In this document: positions 46,464 through 57,335 of the stretch, in pieces | Layout of the letters: the number at the start of each line of letters is the position of its first letter | Position numbering within the stretch: the stretch's first letter is position 1 | Made by a program: the position numbers and the translations under genes | Assembly: GCA_019916065.1 (NCBI GenBank) | Contig: CM034234.1 | Coordinates: 5,182,342-5,246,341 of the forward strand | Length of the DNA: 64,000 nucleotides | Reading direction: 5' to 3' | Origin: Vitellaria paradoxa | Taxonomy: Eukaryota > Streptophyta > Magnoliopsida > Ericales > Sapotaceae | The notes under the pieces: generated by a model | Databases searched by the model: none | Seen by the model: the letters and a program-made list of their open reading frames with translations, nothing else | Told to the model about the DNA's origin: nothing

Positions 46464-47453
46464 TTATGAGGAGCTTAAGGTTATTGTCTCCTGAGAATCA
46501 GACGTGGTAGCTCCATTATCAGACGCTGGAAGTGACGAAGTAGCACAGTCAGAGACATGGTGGGCTTGTTCAGGCTTACCATATTTCTTCCAACAGTAAG
46601 GCTCAGTATGATTGGTACCACCGCAAAAATTACACTTGCGGTCACCTCGACCATTTGATGAACGTCCTCCACCACGAGAACCACTACGAGTAGTACGTCC
46701 ACCACGAGTGCCACGAGAATTACCTTGGGAAGAACTTCCTCGATTATGTTGACTAATAAGTGCTGAAGAATCAGTAGAAGTCACTGAATGATCATTCACA
46801 CTGGATGGATGGCAACCCAATGATGACCTTTGTATACGAGCATAAGCACTGGCAGCAGTAGGAAGAGTTTCACTCGCTAGAATTTGATCTTTAAAGCCTC
46901 GAAGTGCAGGATTAAGGCCAGATAAAAAGTTTGCAATCATGAATTCTTCCCAATGCTTCATTTGCTGTGTTAAGTCTTCACTGAACGGTCTGTATTGTAA
47001 CAGCTGCTCCCATAAACTCTTCAAGTGACTGTAGTAATCAGACAATGATCTCTCGCCCTGTTTTGCAGAGAACATCTGCTCATACAACTCATAAACTCGA
47101 GAAATATTACTTTTCTGGGAATATGATTCTGCAAGACAATCCCAGATCTTCTTAGATGAGTCACAAAACTCAACGGTGGTAGCAACTGAATCCTCCAGAC
47201 TATGCCATAATAGCCCCATAACAATTGCATCCTCGCTCATCCAAACACGATACCGAGGATCAGTGGACGATGGTGGCTCATCAGTAATAAATTGTAACTT
47301 GTCCTTTCCTCGAAGAAAGGTCTTCACAGCATGTGCCCAACTCAAATAATTCTCACCATTTAATTTTTTCGGTGTAATAGAACGAGGAACATCATCTGCC
47401 TTTAAGAATACAGATTGAGGCATGATTGAAGTAGTATCTTCAAATTTTGACAT
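46464..47453 (-). CDS. Inner Copia gag
   Basis: 329 residues from the ATG at 47,453. The N-terminal part fits the Copia gag signature KLNGENYLSWAHAVKTFLRG. The UBN2-type body includes IWDCLAESYSQKSNISRVYE and LSDYYSHLKSLWEQL. A glycine/arginine-rich stretch (RGTRGGRTTRSGSRGGGRSS) precedes a CCHC zinc knuckle CNFCGGTNHTEPYC. The frame ends at a TAA (46,464-46,466), after which pol continues in the same frame with LQELIQSLRASN. Copia elements normally have one uninterrupted gag-pol frame, so this stop is a mutation or a readthrough site. Confidence 0.92.
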   Translation of the reverse strand: MSKFEDTTSIMPQSVFLKADDVPRSITPKKLNGENYLSWAHAVKTFLRGKDKLQFITDEPPSSTDPRYRVWMSEDAIVMGLLWHSLEDSVATTVEFCDSSKKIWDCLAESYSQKSNISRVYELYEQMFSAKQGERSLSDYYSHLKSLWEQLLQYRPFSEDLTQQMKHWEEFMIANFLSGLNPALRGFKDQILASETLPTAASAYARIQRSSLGCHPSSVNDHSVTSTDSSALISQHNRGSSSQGNSRGTRGGRTTRSGSRGGGRSSNGRGDRKCNFCGGTNHTEPYCWKKYGKPEQAHHVSDCATSSLPASDNGATTSDSQETITLSSS

Positions 47454-48068
47454 GTTAATAAATCTCCAGCACAGTCGTCAAATAAAGAACCAACAAAGAG
47501 ACCTCCGCAACCGTAGAACAAGAGTGGTTAACCAAACCAACAAATCAACGCCCCAATGGCAGCAAAGAAATCGGAACAAACCAGAATGGCAGATCTGGTC
47601 TCGAACAAGAAGAAATCAGAAAAAAAAACAGACAGTTGCGGAAGACAGGGACGAGAACGACCATGCTTACATCCAAATCAACTACCCATCAAGCCAAAAG
47701 GTAGCAAAAAGGGTCGCCTGCCCTAGGCGAGCTCCGGCAGGGGTCGCCGGAAACTTCTCGGAGGGAGACGCGCCTGCACGCGCCGAGAGAAGCTTCGCGC
47801 GTGAAATCTGGACGCCTCGGAAGTCCCGCGCGTGAGGGCGCGTGGCCTACCGGCCGGTGACGACTCCGGTGGGGTTGTGATCGTCGGCCACCGGCGATCC
47901 TTTTGGAGTGGTCGGACTTCAATTCCGACCACCGGAGAGCTGTCCGCCGGCGATGAACAGTGCCGCTACAGTACTGTTAGGGTTTTTTTTTTTTTTTTTT
48001 TTTTTTTTACAGGGCTGCTACAGCTAGGGTTTTTTTTTTTTGTGGAACCAGAGTTTGCTCTGATACCA

Positions 48069-48271
48069 AGTTGAGAAAAAGGGAGAGATTGAAATTGAAT
48101 TCTCTCGTCTCCCTTGCATATTATTTATAATGAAAGTTTACATCAAATTAGGAAATAGGAAACTAGGAAATTAGGAAACCAAATCAATCACTCCTATATG
48201 CTAAACAATCACATCTATATTCTAAGGAAATTAAGCATATATTCTAATATATATGTTTCTATATTCTAACA
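48069..48271 (-). repeat. 5' LTR of the inner Copia
   Basis: Same sequence as 42,936-43,138. Its element-orientation end CTCAACT abuts the primer binding site directly. An AT-rich central part could hold the element's promoter, but no single TATA box stands out. Confidence 0.9.
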
Positions 48272-51200
48272 TGATTCATGCTGCTTCATTTGATGTTTCT
48301 ATCCCTTTAGATGAACTCAGTACAGGTGAACTATCGAATGTGACCCTTTCAGGAGAAGACTATACTAAATTTCTTCAGTATCAAACTGCTCACCAGGCAT
48401 CTCTTCTAACAGTTTCCATAGCCTATCAAGGTAATTCTACTGCTTGTGTGTCTACCTCTTCACAAGTATCTTTGGTCATTAATTCTGGTGCTTCAGACCA
48501 TATGTACGGTACTCCTTCCTTATTTTCTGATATTCAGTGCTCTCCCATCTCTAGTATTACCACAGGTAATGGTTCATCTAATCCAGTGAAGAGTATCGGT
48601 AAAACGTGTCCATCCTCTAACTTACCCTTATCCTCTATTTTATATATTTCATCCTCATCTTTCAATCTTCTATCTGTCAGTAAACTCACCAAACAACTAA
48701 ATTGTTCACTGACTTTCTTTCCTGATTTCGTGATCATTCCGGATTTGAAAACAATGAAGAAGATTGGAGAAAGGTGTGAAGCACAGGGACTCTACTATCT
48801 GGCTGGCCCATTTGCCCCATCGTCTATCACTTGTTTTACAGCTGCCTCTCCACTTGAGATTCATTGTCGTCTTGGTCATCCATTTTTTAAAAGGTTAAAA
48901 CTTATAGTTCCTAGCTTGAGTCAACTTCAATCTTTGAATTGTGAATCTTGTCAGTTAAGAAAGTGTCACCGTGCTTCTTTTAGTCCCAGACTCAATAATA
49001 GGTCCTCAAGTACTTTTCATTTGGTTCATTTAAATGTATGGGGACCAAGTCGTGTAATTTCAAAGTTGGGGTTTCAATATTTTGTTACTTTTATTGATGA
49101 CTTCTCGAGACTTACATGGGTTTATTTAATAAAAGATCGTTTTGAGTTATTGTCTATCTTTAAATCTTTCTGTATTGAAATTAAAACCCAATTTGATGTG
49201 TCTATCAAGATACTTCACAATAACAATGACAGAGAATATTTTTCTAAACCATTAACTGATTTTATAGCCTCATTTGGCATGCTTCATCAATCTTCTCGCT
49301 CTCGTACTCCACAACAAAATGGAGTTGCAGAGAGAAAGAACTTACATCTTATTGAAACAACCAGGTGTTTAATGTTTCATATGAAGGTTCCAAAGGGTTT
49401 TTGAAGAGACGATATTCTCACTATGTGTTAATAAATAAAATGCCATTCACGGTTCTACAGGGTCGTTTCCCTTATTCTGTGTTATTTACACAGACACCAC
49501 CATTTCCTCTTCCTCCATGTGTTTCTGGATGTGTTGCTTTTGTTCACCAACTTGACAGTGGCACTGACAAGTTTGACCTCGTACTCTTAAATGTGTATTT
49601 TTGGGGATATTCTAGGTTATAGAAAAAGTGTTGATGTTACAGTCCTTCTCTCCATCGATATTTTGTGTGCGCCAATGTCTCATTCTTTGAGAATACTCCT
49701 TTTTTTTTATACTTCATCCTTGTTTGATTTGAATGAAAGTTTTTCTTTGCCTGTGATTTCTCCTTTTCGTCTTTCTCATCCTGATCTACAGGTTTTTAGA
49801 GACAGCAGGCAGTTTCAGAGTTTTCCCTAATGCTTCAACTACCCCATCTTCTCTTATGTTTATTTAAATCCTACTCCCGAGCCAGCACTTAGTGACCTTA
49901 ATCTTCCTGTTGCTCTTTGGAAAGGTAGACGAACTTGCACTTCTCACTCTATTTCTAACTTTGTTTCCTACACATGCTTGTATCCATCATATCATACTTT
50001 TGTTTCTTCTTTGTCCACTATTTCTACTTCTAACTATGTGTCTAAAATATTATCTCATTCTAAATGGCGTATTGTTATGGAAGAAGAAATGTCTGCTCTA
50101 CAAGTCAATAATACTTGGGATTTAGTCACTCTTCCTTCTGGCGAGTTTATACGTGTATACAATCAAAGTTCATCCTGATAGTTCTGTTACTCGGTTGAAA
50201 GCAAGGTTAGTTGCCAAATGGTACACTCAGATTTATGACCTTGATTTTTCAAAGACCTTCTCTCCTGTTACTAAAATTACGTCTGTTCAGCTCCTCATTT
50301 CTCTTGCTCCCACTTTCACTAGTCTCTTCATCAGCTAGATGTTAAAAATACCTTCTTACACGGTGATCTTACTAAGGAGGTGTATGTAGAGTAACCTCTT
50401 GGGTTTATTGCTCAATGGGAGTCTGGACTAGTCTGCAAATTGAAAAAGTTTCTGTATGGCCTAAAGCAATCCCATTGCGCATGGTTTGGCAAGCTTAGTG
50501 ATGTAGTGATAGAACTTGGATTGATACATTACGGTGTTAATCATTCTATTTTCTATCACTATTCCTCTCAGAGAAAGATATGGTCGCTGGTTTATGTGGA
50601 CGATATTGTAATCACAAGTGATGACACATAAGGAATTCATGATCTGAAGATATTCTCTCAAACTAAGTTCAACACCAAGGATTTGGATTTACCAAAGTAT
50701 TTATTAGGCATTGAGATTGCAAAATCACATAACGATATTGTCCTTTCTCAGAGAAAATATGTTCTTGATCTGCTGTTTGAAACTAGCATTTTAGGAACCA
50801 AACAAATTGATATTCCAATGAATCCCAATACAAAACTTCTAGCAGGTAAGGAAGAATTATCGGAAGACCTTGGTTGATATCGCAGATTAGTTGAGAAGCT
50901 TAATTATTTGACAGTCACACAGCCAGATATCTCATTTGCTACAAGTGTAGTAAATCAATTTCTTGATGCACCTCGATCTAGTCATTGGGACACAATTATT
51001 CGTATTCTGAGATATCTAAAAGATGCACCAGAATGTGTTTTGTTGTATCGAGATAATGGTCATACATTTGTTCAAGGTTATACAAATGCAGATTGAGCTA
51101 ATTAGCTAACAGATAGACGATCAACTACTGGGTACTATATCTTTGTGGAGGGAAACTTAGTATTATAGAAAAGCAAAAAGTAGACAGTGGTGACAAGATC

Positions 51201-51498
51201 AAATGCAGAATTAGAATATAAGGCTATGGCACATACTTCTTGTAAATTGATCAGAATACGTCATATGTTGACAAAATTAGGGGTTCTTGGATCCCAGCTC
51301 ATGGACCTGTTTTGTGATAATCAAATTGCTGTCCACATTACTTCTAACCCAATGTTTCATAAGCGAACCAAACATATCGAAGTTGATTGTCACTTTATCG
51401 GACAAAAGATTTTACAGAATGTCATCAAAACAAGCTATAGGAAGTCTGAAGATCAATTGGCTGATTTATTTACTAAGGCCCTAGGGGAGTTAGGGTGA
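48272..51498 (+). pseudogene. Outer Copia gag-end and pol remnant
   Basis: Resumes exactly where the gag frame was split: AHMI (left) continues as HAASFDVSIP. The first 383-codon frame (48,253-49,404) carries a protease with VINSGASDHM, where the catalytic DSG aspartate is now asparagine, then an integrase zinc finger (HCRLGHP, CESCQLRKCH) and integrase core. After a frameshift near 49,400 come fragments of the integrase tail, reverse transcriptase with LVYVDDIVITSDDT (about 50,590-50,630) and RNase H (NADW followed by a stop, then AELEYKAMAHTS), ending QLADLFTKAL. Several frameshifts and stops show long inactivity. Confidence 0.9.
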
Positions 51499-51555
51499 GA
51501 TACATTTGTAACAAGCGTGGAACATAAGATATATATGCTCCAGCTTGAGGGGGGG

Positions 51556-51720
51556 TGTTAATGTAGATTAATGTGCAGTAATTATAGAAGATGTATCTAG
51601 ACTTAGGTAATCTGAGTAGTCACCAAAGTAAGATGTACAGTCACTATTGTATGTATATAAATTCACACACAAGAACACCCATTGGGTGTGGAATTTTCTT
51701 CAATTTATCTAGTTTTATCA
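51556..51720 (+). repeat. 3' LTR of the outer Copia
   Basis: 165 bp, TGTTAATG...TTTTATCA, followed by the AAAAC target copy. It differs from the left LTR at several positions (for example 'ccgattggctgtcg' against 'cccattgggtgtgg'), so this element is clearly older than the inner one. Confidence 0.88.
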
Positions 51721-51804
51721 AAAACAAATCAATATTTAAAATAAAAAAACATTGTGACCATTGTTGATCAAAATCCATTTAATATTATAAGTATTAGCAA
51801 TAAA

Positions 51805-51960
51805 AGAATACTCTAGTACACAAACTCTTGCATTTGGAGTCTGGATAGGGCCAGCAATACCCAACTTTACCCCTGCTTACAAGAGTTTCCAAGTTTAAAC
51901 AAGTGACCCTAGGTTGCAATAAAATAACTTTTCTACTACTCCAAGACCACCTTTTATCAA
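51805..51960 (-). mobile_element. Au-like tRNA-derived SINE with 16-bp target duplication
   Basis: On the minus strand the body runs ...GTCTTGGAGTAGTAG, TTGCAACCTAGGGTCACTTG, CTTGGAAACTCTTGTAAGCA, GGGTAAAG, then CCAGACTCCAAATGC and a 3' end TATTCTTT. This order matches the plant Au SINE family from memory (tRNA-derived head with 'ggtcac.ggttc', 'ttggaaac..cct..gcaa', 'ggtaaggctg'). Flanks AAGTATTAGCAATAAA (51,789-51,804) and AAGTACTAGCAATAAA (51,961-51,976) form a 16-bp duplication with one mismatch. The B box is decayed, so it is old. Confidence 0.78.
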
Positions 51961-51976
51961 AAGTACTAGCAATAAA

Positions 51977-53425
51977 TAATAAAAAAGGGGATAGCAACTT
52001 GACAGTGAATTGGTCCTATAAGATTGTATTAAGTCCAGAAAAACAATGCACCTGGGTTATTCAACACGTCATACATATAATAAGGGGGTGACATCATAGG
52101 AAAAACTTCTATTTCGTTTCTGAAAATTACAACACTCGTGATCCGAAACAAAGTATGTGATCCAGCCACTTAAAACATAACATGTCAGAAAATAGACATT
52201 AATTTATAAAGCACAATGGAGTTGGGAAGGGAACATATAAAGGGATGAAGCTTTCTCGTCTAATATTTTAAATCTTGGTAGTGAGCAACTGAGACAAATT
52301 CGTCACCAAAATTTAAAGTTTCTTGTTGACACATATGTCAGAGAATTAAAACTCATGTACTAGCATAGCAAGAATGATATAACTGCACTATAAAAGCTCC
52401 ATTGAATCACACGATTTTCAAAAGCTGCTAAGATGACATAATAATCACTAGCATAAAATGCACTTAATGAGGTATAGACACAGGTGTTAATAAATTGAAC
52501 AATATCTAGCATGCTTTATTTAGATCTATGCAGCCATTGTCCGCTACAAAGAGTAGTCCAGCTCAACAAAAAGCCCTGTTCCAAGTATTATGGCCAGCTA
52601 TATCAAATGAGTTTTTGCCATTTTTGCTTTGGCTTTGGTTGTTAGTTCCTCGAGACTTCCAGTCATGATATGCTCCTGAAGCTTTAAAATATAACTCAAG
52701 CATGATGTAACAAAGCAAGGACTGAATAGATGACAAAATAAAGAGGATGAAATATGATTAATATTCATTAAACAGTGGAACTGAAAACGGACCACCAATT
52801 TCAGGCACATAGGTGTGAGAAACTTCCTCAGCTAAATGCACTGTTTCACATTTCAATCTCTCTTCCTTAATCCCAAAGAGTCCATCTTAGTAAAAATTGC
52901 TTTGATCTTCAATAGGTTTGCAATAATTTATTATCAAAGCTGGCCAATACAACCACAGCAAGTATTAACTAATACCTTAAACTACTTAATCAACTCGATG
53001 AGAAGCATTCAACCAGATTTATCAAAAGCATTCAATCAGATTTGCAGCCTAAATAGGCTCGATTAGCTGTTAAAACAAGAACAGATCTGCCAAACAAAAT
53101 CACCAGAAGACATGAAATTGCAAACAGATATACATCTAAAAAAGTTGTTTTGAAAAAAAGAAATCATGATACTCGCAACTGATCTCAAGCCGAACATGAA
53201 ATTGTACCGATCCACAAATAAGCATACAGAAAATACGTATGCGCATATGCACTTACATAGGTATACCGTAGGCATAATAAACACACACCTGTAAATATAT
53301 ATGTACTTATTATTTGTATGCAACTCAGCAGAAACGCGTCCAATCGGAAGGAAGAGAAGTCAGATTAAACGCAAGAAACTGAAGAAAAATCGATTCACCA
53401 CGCGAAAACCAAACTTCTAACGTAC
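51977..53425. other. No gene recognised; probable intron of the pyrophosphatase gene
   Basis: Composition is like the neighbouring introns. A minus-strand stretch near 52,601-52,680 (MTGSLEELTTKAKAKMAKTH) follows an AG acceptor-like site but has no donor after it and no recognised match. The rest shows nothing distinct. Confidence 0.35.
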
Positions 53426-53560
53426 CTGACGCGATCAAAGCTCTTAACAAGCCCTTTCCGGTAACGAAGAATTGGAAGGAAAAAAAAAAAGCTCAGATCT
53501 CGATTGAGAGAGAAGACTTAAATGAGGATAGTTTTGGAGAGAGAAGCCCTACATATATAG
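53426..53560 (-). promoter_or_regulatory. TATA box and leader exon, probably of the pyrophosphatase gene
   Basis: On the minus strand GCTATATATG (53,551-53,560) is followed by a CT-rich, ATG-free stretch with TCTCTCTCCAAAACTATCC and CTTCTCTCTCAATCGAG. It ends at GTCAG|gtacgt (donor at 53,425). This is a standard plant core promoter plus 5' leader. The next coding acceptor on the same strand is that of the pyrophosphatase at 40,606. Confidence 0.55.
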
Positions 53561-55655
53561 CAAAGGGCAGTCGAATAGAGAAAGCTCGAGCTGTATGCGT
53601 TCCCGCTCTCCGATTTGCTCTTGGCCATTTAAAGGCCAAAAAAGAACAGACAAAATATTTAAAGCGTTTTGGTAAGAAAAGTAACTGAAAATGAGACACG
53701 CAAATGAGTTGAATTGCTTGAATATTTTTACCAAAAAAAAAAATTAAGCCGCCGTTTGGTTCCCTTAAAAAAAAAAAAAAAGAAAAAAGAAAGAAAGAAA
53801 AAGAAATAACTTTTACTAAATTTTTTAATTTTTTCACTAAATATAAAATTAATTTTTATTAACTTTTTTCTACGTTAAAAAATTTTTACTAAACATTCAA
53901 TTAGTGATTAAAGTATCACACACTGAAAAAAAATATAAAATTATATTTTTTTATTTATTTTTAGTACAATGACCCTAAGTTATATTTTTCGTTTAACATA
54001 TTTGAAAATGTACCTAATACTCTGAAGTTTTAAAAATTATTTGTAGTTTTATAAAATAAATAAATAAATTTTTAAAAAAATTTAAATTTTTTATTCTATA
54101 ATTGTGAGACAGTAATTTTTATAAATTTATATTAACTTTTTTTATTCTAACTACTCTCTCAAACGGTGTTAGATAATTAATAGGGAAAAAAATGTATTTA
54201 CTTAAGTTTTCACATAATCGCCTCTTCTTTTTTTAATAAAAATAAAAAAAAATTTCATTTTCTTTGTGAAAGCCAAAAATTTTAGAATATATCCAAATTT
54301 AGTTTATCAACATAGTAAGTTAATTTTTTAGAGGATATTTTAAAATTCTAGCACAAATTAAGTTTGAACATTTAAGTTATTTTTAGTCTTAAATTACAAT
54401 TTTTATAAAATAATTTATTTTTTTATTGGCCAAATTACTTGTAAAATAACACAATTTTAATAAATGAACGTCTTGTACAAGATTATTAAATGGATTTAAA
54501 AATTTAAATTAACTTGATCCCTATATAACTCCTTAAAAATTTGTTCAAGATGATGTCATTCCGAATTGAAACCAAATTTAAATATAATATTTATAATTTA
54601 TTTAATTTTAAATTCGACTTGATTAATTTAAATTTTTGTAAAATTACTAAATTATCCGTACACCTAGTCAAAAGTTAAAGAGAGCATATTTTCAAACTCG
54701 CTGTAATCTTCAAACAAAAATTATGAATTAGTTCTTACTTTCCACTGGGCTAATTCACGACTCTACGAGGAGAATACAACCGAAATCAAATTCTTACAAA
54801 ACATTCTGTATCTAAATCCATTTTCAAGTGTTCTACCTACTTAAACATTAATGACTGTAAAGTAAATACCCTGCGTCTCTCTCTCTCCCCACGAATAAGA
54901 TGCCATGCGATACCAGTGAATATTCTTCATCGAAGCAAGTATATTACCTGGATCCAGCTGGACAGCCATGACACGTGTTCCAACATGGTTGGCTGCAAGG
55001 AGAGATGGGGGGGCCCACCAGGGAGACAAAGACGGAATTCCGAACGGTCACGCGGTTCCATTTTCTTCGGGGGCGTCTCTTCAATGGGCTTTCTGTGGAG
55101 CCCGGTGATGACATGTCAGCAAAAGCAGTAAAGCATCAAAAATACGATTTGTAAAAAATTACATTTAGGAAATATATTAAAATATATGTATACATATAAC
55201 ACCGTTTGGGACAGTATAAAATAATATAAATTTTTATAAATTCCTATAAAATCTAAAATTTTTTTTACTACAAGAATTATGAAACTATTAATTTTTACAA
55301 ATTTATACTAATTTATAAAATTTTAAACATTCAAAGACGTGCAGATTCATGTCATTGATATGTGACGATATAATTTTAAAATACAAAATTTAACTATTTA
55401 AGATTGATATTACATAATATTTTATGTGCAGTTTAAAATAAAATTATTTAAGATATTATTGAGTTACAAAATTGACATTATTATATTATTTTAATGACAA
55501 ATTTTGGAATACTTATTTGACAAAAGTATCAATTTTTAATTTTTATATTTAATTTTTTAATTTTTAGTTTTTATTCTCGAAAAATAAAATAAAAACTTAA
55601 AAACACGTGTAGTAGTGGGTGATAGTTGTAGCTACTCCATCCCCACTCTCGTTTT
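53561..55655. other. AT-rich intergenic DNA
   Basis: 53,561-53,700 is the upstream side of the leader promoter. An island of higher GC at about 54,860-55,130 has short frames on both strands with no recognisable protein. 55,200-55,330 resembles M5-type MITE sequence ('accgtttgggacagtataaaat'). No genes were found. Confidence 0.4.
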
Positions 55656-55820
55656 GTAGATATAGAATATTACATATATACTATTTCTTACCTCTATCAA
55701 AATCTTGCTCTTGCTTTGTAAATGTCAGATATTACATATATGCTACTTTCTACCTCTATCAAAGTGTATTGTATTGTGTAAATGTATAATATTATATATA
55801 TGTTACTTTTCACCTCTATT
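55656..55820. repeat. Three-unit tandem repeat, about 64 bp
   Basis: Units share 'tgtaaatgt..atattacatatatgctactttctacctctatca'. They begin near 55,656, 55,717 and 55,776, with decreasing identity. No coding. Confidence 0.6.
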
Positions 55821-56307
55821 CAAACGATATGGATCATACTATTAGAGAAGGATTGTTAAGTGTTATAAGGAACTCTGCCTACATAAGAGTTAAGTAAGGG
55901 CCTTAACTGATGCTTTGTAAAGGATGTTTAGGGTGTTTGGAATTTTAAAAAGGTTAAAAAAATTAAAAATTAATATTAAAGTGATGTATAAGTAATATGT
56001 AATAAAATTTTATTGTAAAAAATTAAAACTTTTAAAATTTTTAAAAAATATTTTTGAACTCCAAACGAAATCTAATAGAAGAATAGCTGGCATTGAAACC
56101 AACTCAATACAAATATACAATTGAACTAGGAAAAAATATTACCTACCGGTCCTTCCTTGGACTTTTGCAGTCTCCTTCTCCCCCGGATTCGAATTGGTTT
56201 AGGGAACGATAATTGTGAGAATTTATGTTTGTTTGCCTGAAAATGAAGAAGTATTTATTGTTAAATATAGATTTTATTTATTTTTTTAATAAAATTATGT
56301 TTGGTAG

Positions 56308-56340
<33 letters not shown>

Positions 56341-57187
56341 CCACTACTTTCGGTTTGTCTTTGTTTTTATTTATTTTTTTAAAGCATTCTCCAAAAGAAT
56401 ATGCTAGGCCACATAAGTTATTCCATAGCAATTCTATGGGTCTCATGTCCCAGAAATGTTGATCGTATGATAAAGATTGGTAAAAACTAGACAAAATATA
56501 CCTATGCGAATCAAACTCCAAAGTTTGAATAAATATACTGCATTTTATAATGATTATATAAGTTAAGAATTAAATAATGTAAATAAATTAATCGATGTTT
56601 TCATTATTTTGTGCCATTTGAGCCGTTAATATAAATCATTTTAAATAACTATTTATACATATAATTAATTTAAAATGCACGGTGATGATTGGGTAAAGTC
56701 TTTCAAATTAAAATTAAAATTATTAGATTTATTTTTAAACTTTAGTGTTGAATCGGTTCATTTCAAATTTATAAATATAAACAAAATTTATATAATTATT
56801 TGCATCAAATTAAATAAAGACGCACGTCATTATATATTGATTTTTTTATTATTTAAAAAAAAGCGTTACATATGGAGAATATTTATGTTGGGATTTGATT
56901 TGAAGCTTACCACATAGAAAAGGGAAAAAAATGGAAAAAGACGAAATTCCAAATCTAAGGAAAAACAATCACGGAACTGAGTGGGAAAAGAAACAAAAAA
57001 GTGAAGAAGGAAGGAAAGGCGATATATGCAATTTTTTTTTTTTTTAATCTCTCTCTCTCCCTCCCTCTGTTCATTTCTCTTATCATCGTCTCTTATTAAT
57101 TAAGAATTAAGCGACTGAGAAAAGGAAATCTTATTCTCTCTCTCCAACTTTGTCATCACTAATTCTAAGCAAAATGAATATTCAAAT
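55821..57187. other. AT-rich intergenic DNA with a (TTA)n microsatellite
   Basis: A pure (TTA)10-type run lies at 56,310-56,340. CT-rich tracts with a promoter-like look occur at 57,047-57,070, but no start of a recognisable gene follows. Short open frames here are low-complexity. Confidence 0.45.
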
Positions 57188-57335
57188 GCGTTTAGTTTAC
57201 TAAAAATTCTTAAAAAATTCTGAAATTTCTTAAAAATTATTTACTTTTTTATTTCACTACATGAATTATGAACTTATAAATTATCTCACTTTATTTCATT
57301 TTATCTCACTTTTTATCACTCTAAATGCACCCTTA
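57188..57335. mobile_element. MITE copy, family M1 (best preserved)
   Basis: Left end 'gcgtttagtttactaaaa', core TTATTTACTTTTTTATTTCA, CTACATGAATTATGAACTTA and TAAATTATCTCACTTTATTT, right end 'atcactctaaatgcaccc'. The ends are imperfect inverted repeats. No coding. Confidence 0.65.

Larger units (their letters stand above)
42936..48271 (-). mobile_element. Inner Copia LTR retrotransposon, young, nearly intact
   Basis: A minus-strand element of 5,336 bp. LTRs at 42,936-43,138 and 48,069-48,271 (203 bp) appear identical base for base, so insertion is recent. The 5-bp target duplication is TGATT (42,931-42,935 and 48,272-48,276). In element orientation the 5' LTR is followed at once by the primer binding site TGGTATCAGAGC (48,057-48,068), and the polypurine tract GCTTGAGGGGGCG precedes the 3' LTR (43,139-43,151). 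Gag and pol open frames cover 43,146-47,453 with only one internal stop. The 5' leader (47,454-48,056) has a GC-rich zone and long T-runs on the plus strand. Confidence 0.95.
40848..51720 (+). mobile_element. Outer Copia LTR retrotransposon, old and degenerate
   Basis: A plus-strand element bounded by LTRs of about 165 bp: left 40,848-41,607 (interrupted by a 593-bp MITE) and right 51,556-51,720. Both start TGTT and share AGAAGATGTATCTAGACTTA and GATGTACAGTCACTATTGTA. The 5-bp target duplication AAAAC is exact (40,843-40,847 and 51,721-51,725). A primer binding site TGGTATCAAAGC (41,608-41,619) and polypurine tract GAGGGGGGG (51,547-51,555) are in the expected places. Gag and pol are split by the inner Copia and broken by many stops. 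Without the insertions the element would be about 4.9 kb, normal for Copia. Confidence 0.92.
40607..53425 (-). other. Proposed 12.8-kb leader intron of the pyrophosphatase gene
   Basis: The acceptor 'ttcatgcag' precedes the first coding exon at 40,606, and a donor gtacgt follows a leader-like exon at 53,426. No other host gene was recognised between them. The space holds two nested Copia elements, one MITE and one SINE. The pairing of donor and acceptor is an inference from position and strand. Confidence 0.45.

Noticed and set aside
47422..47835. Plus-strand frame of 137 codons with basic residues
   Set aside because: It lies antisense to the leader of the inner Copia and crosses its gag start; no domain is visible.
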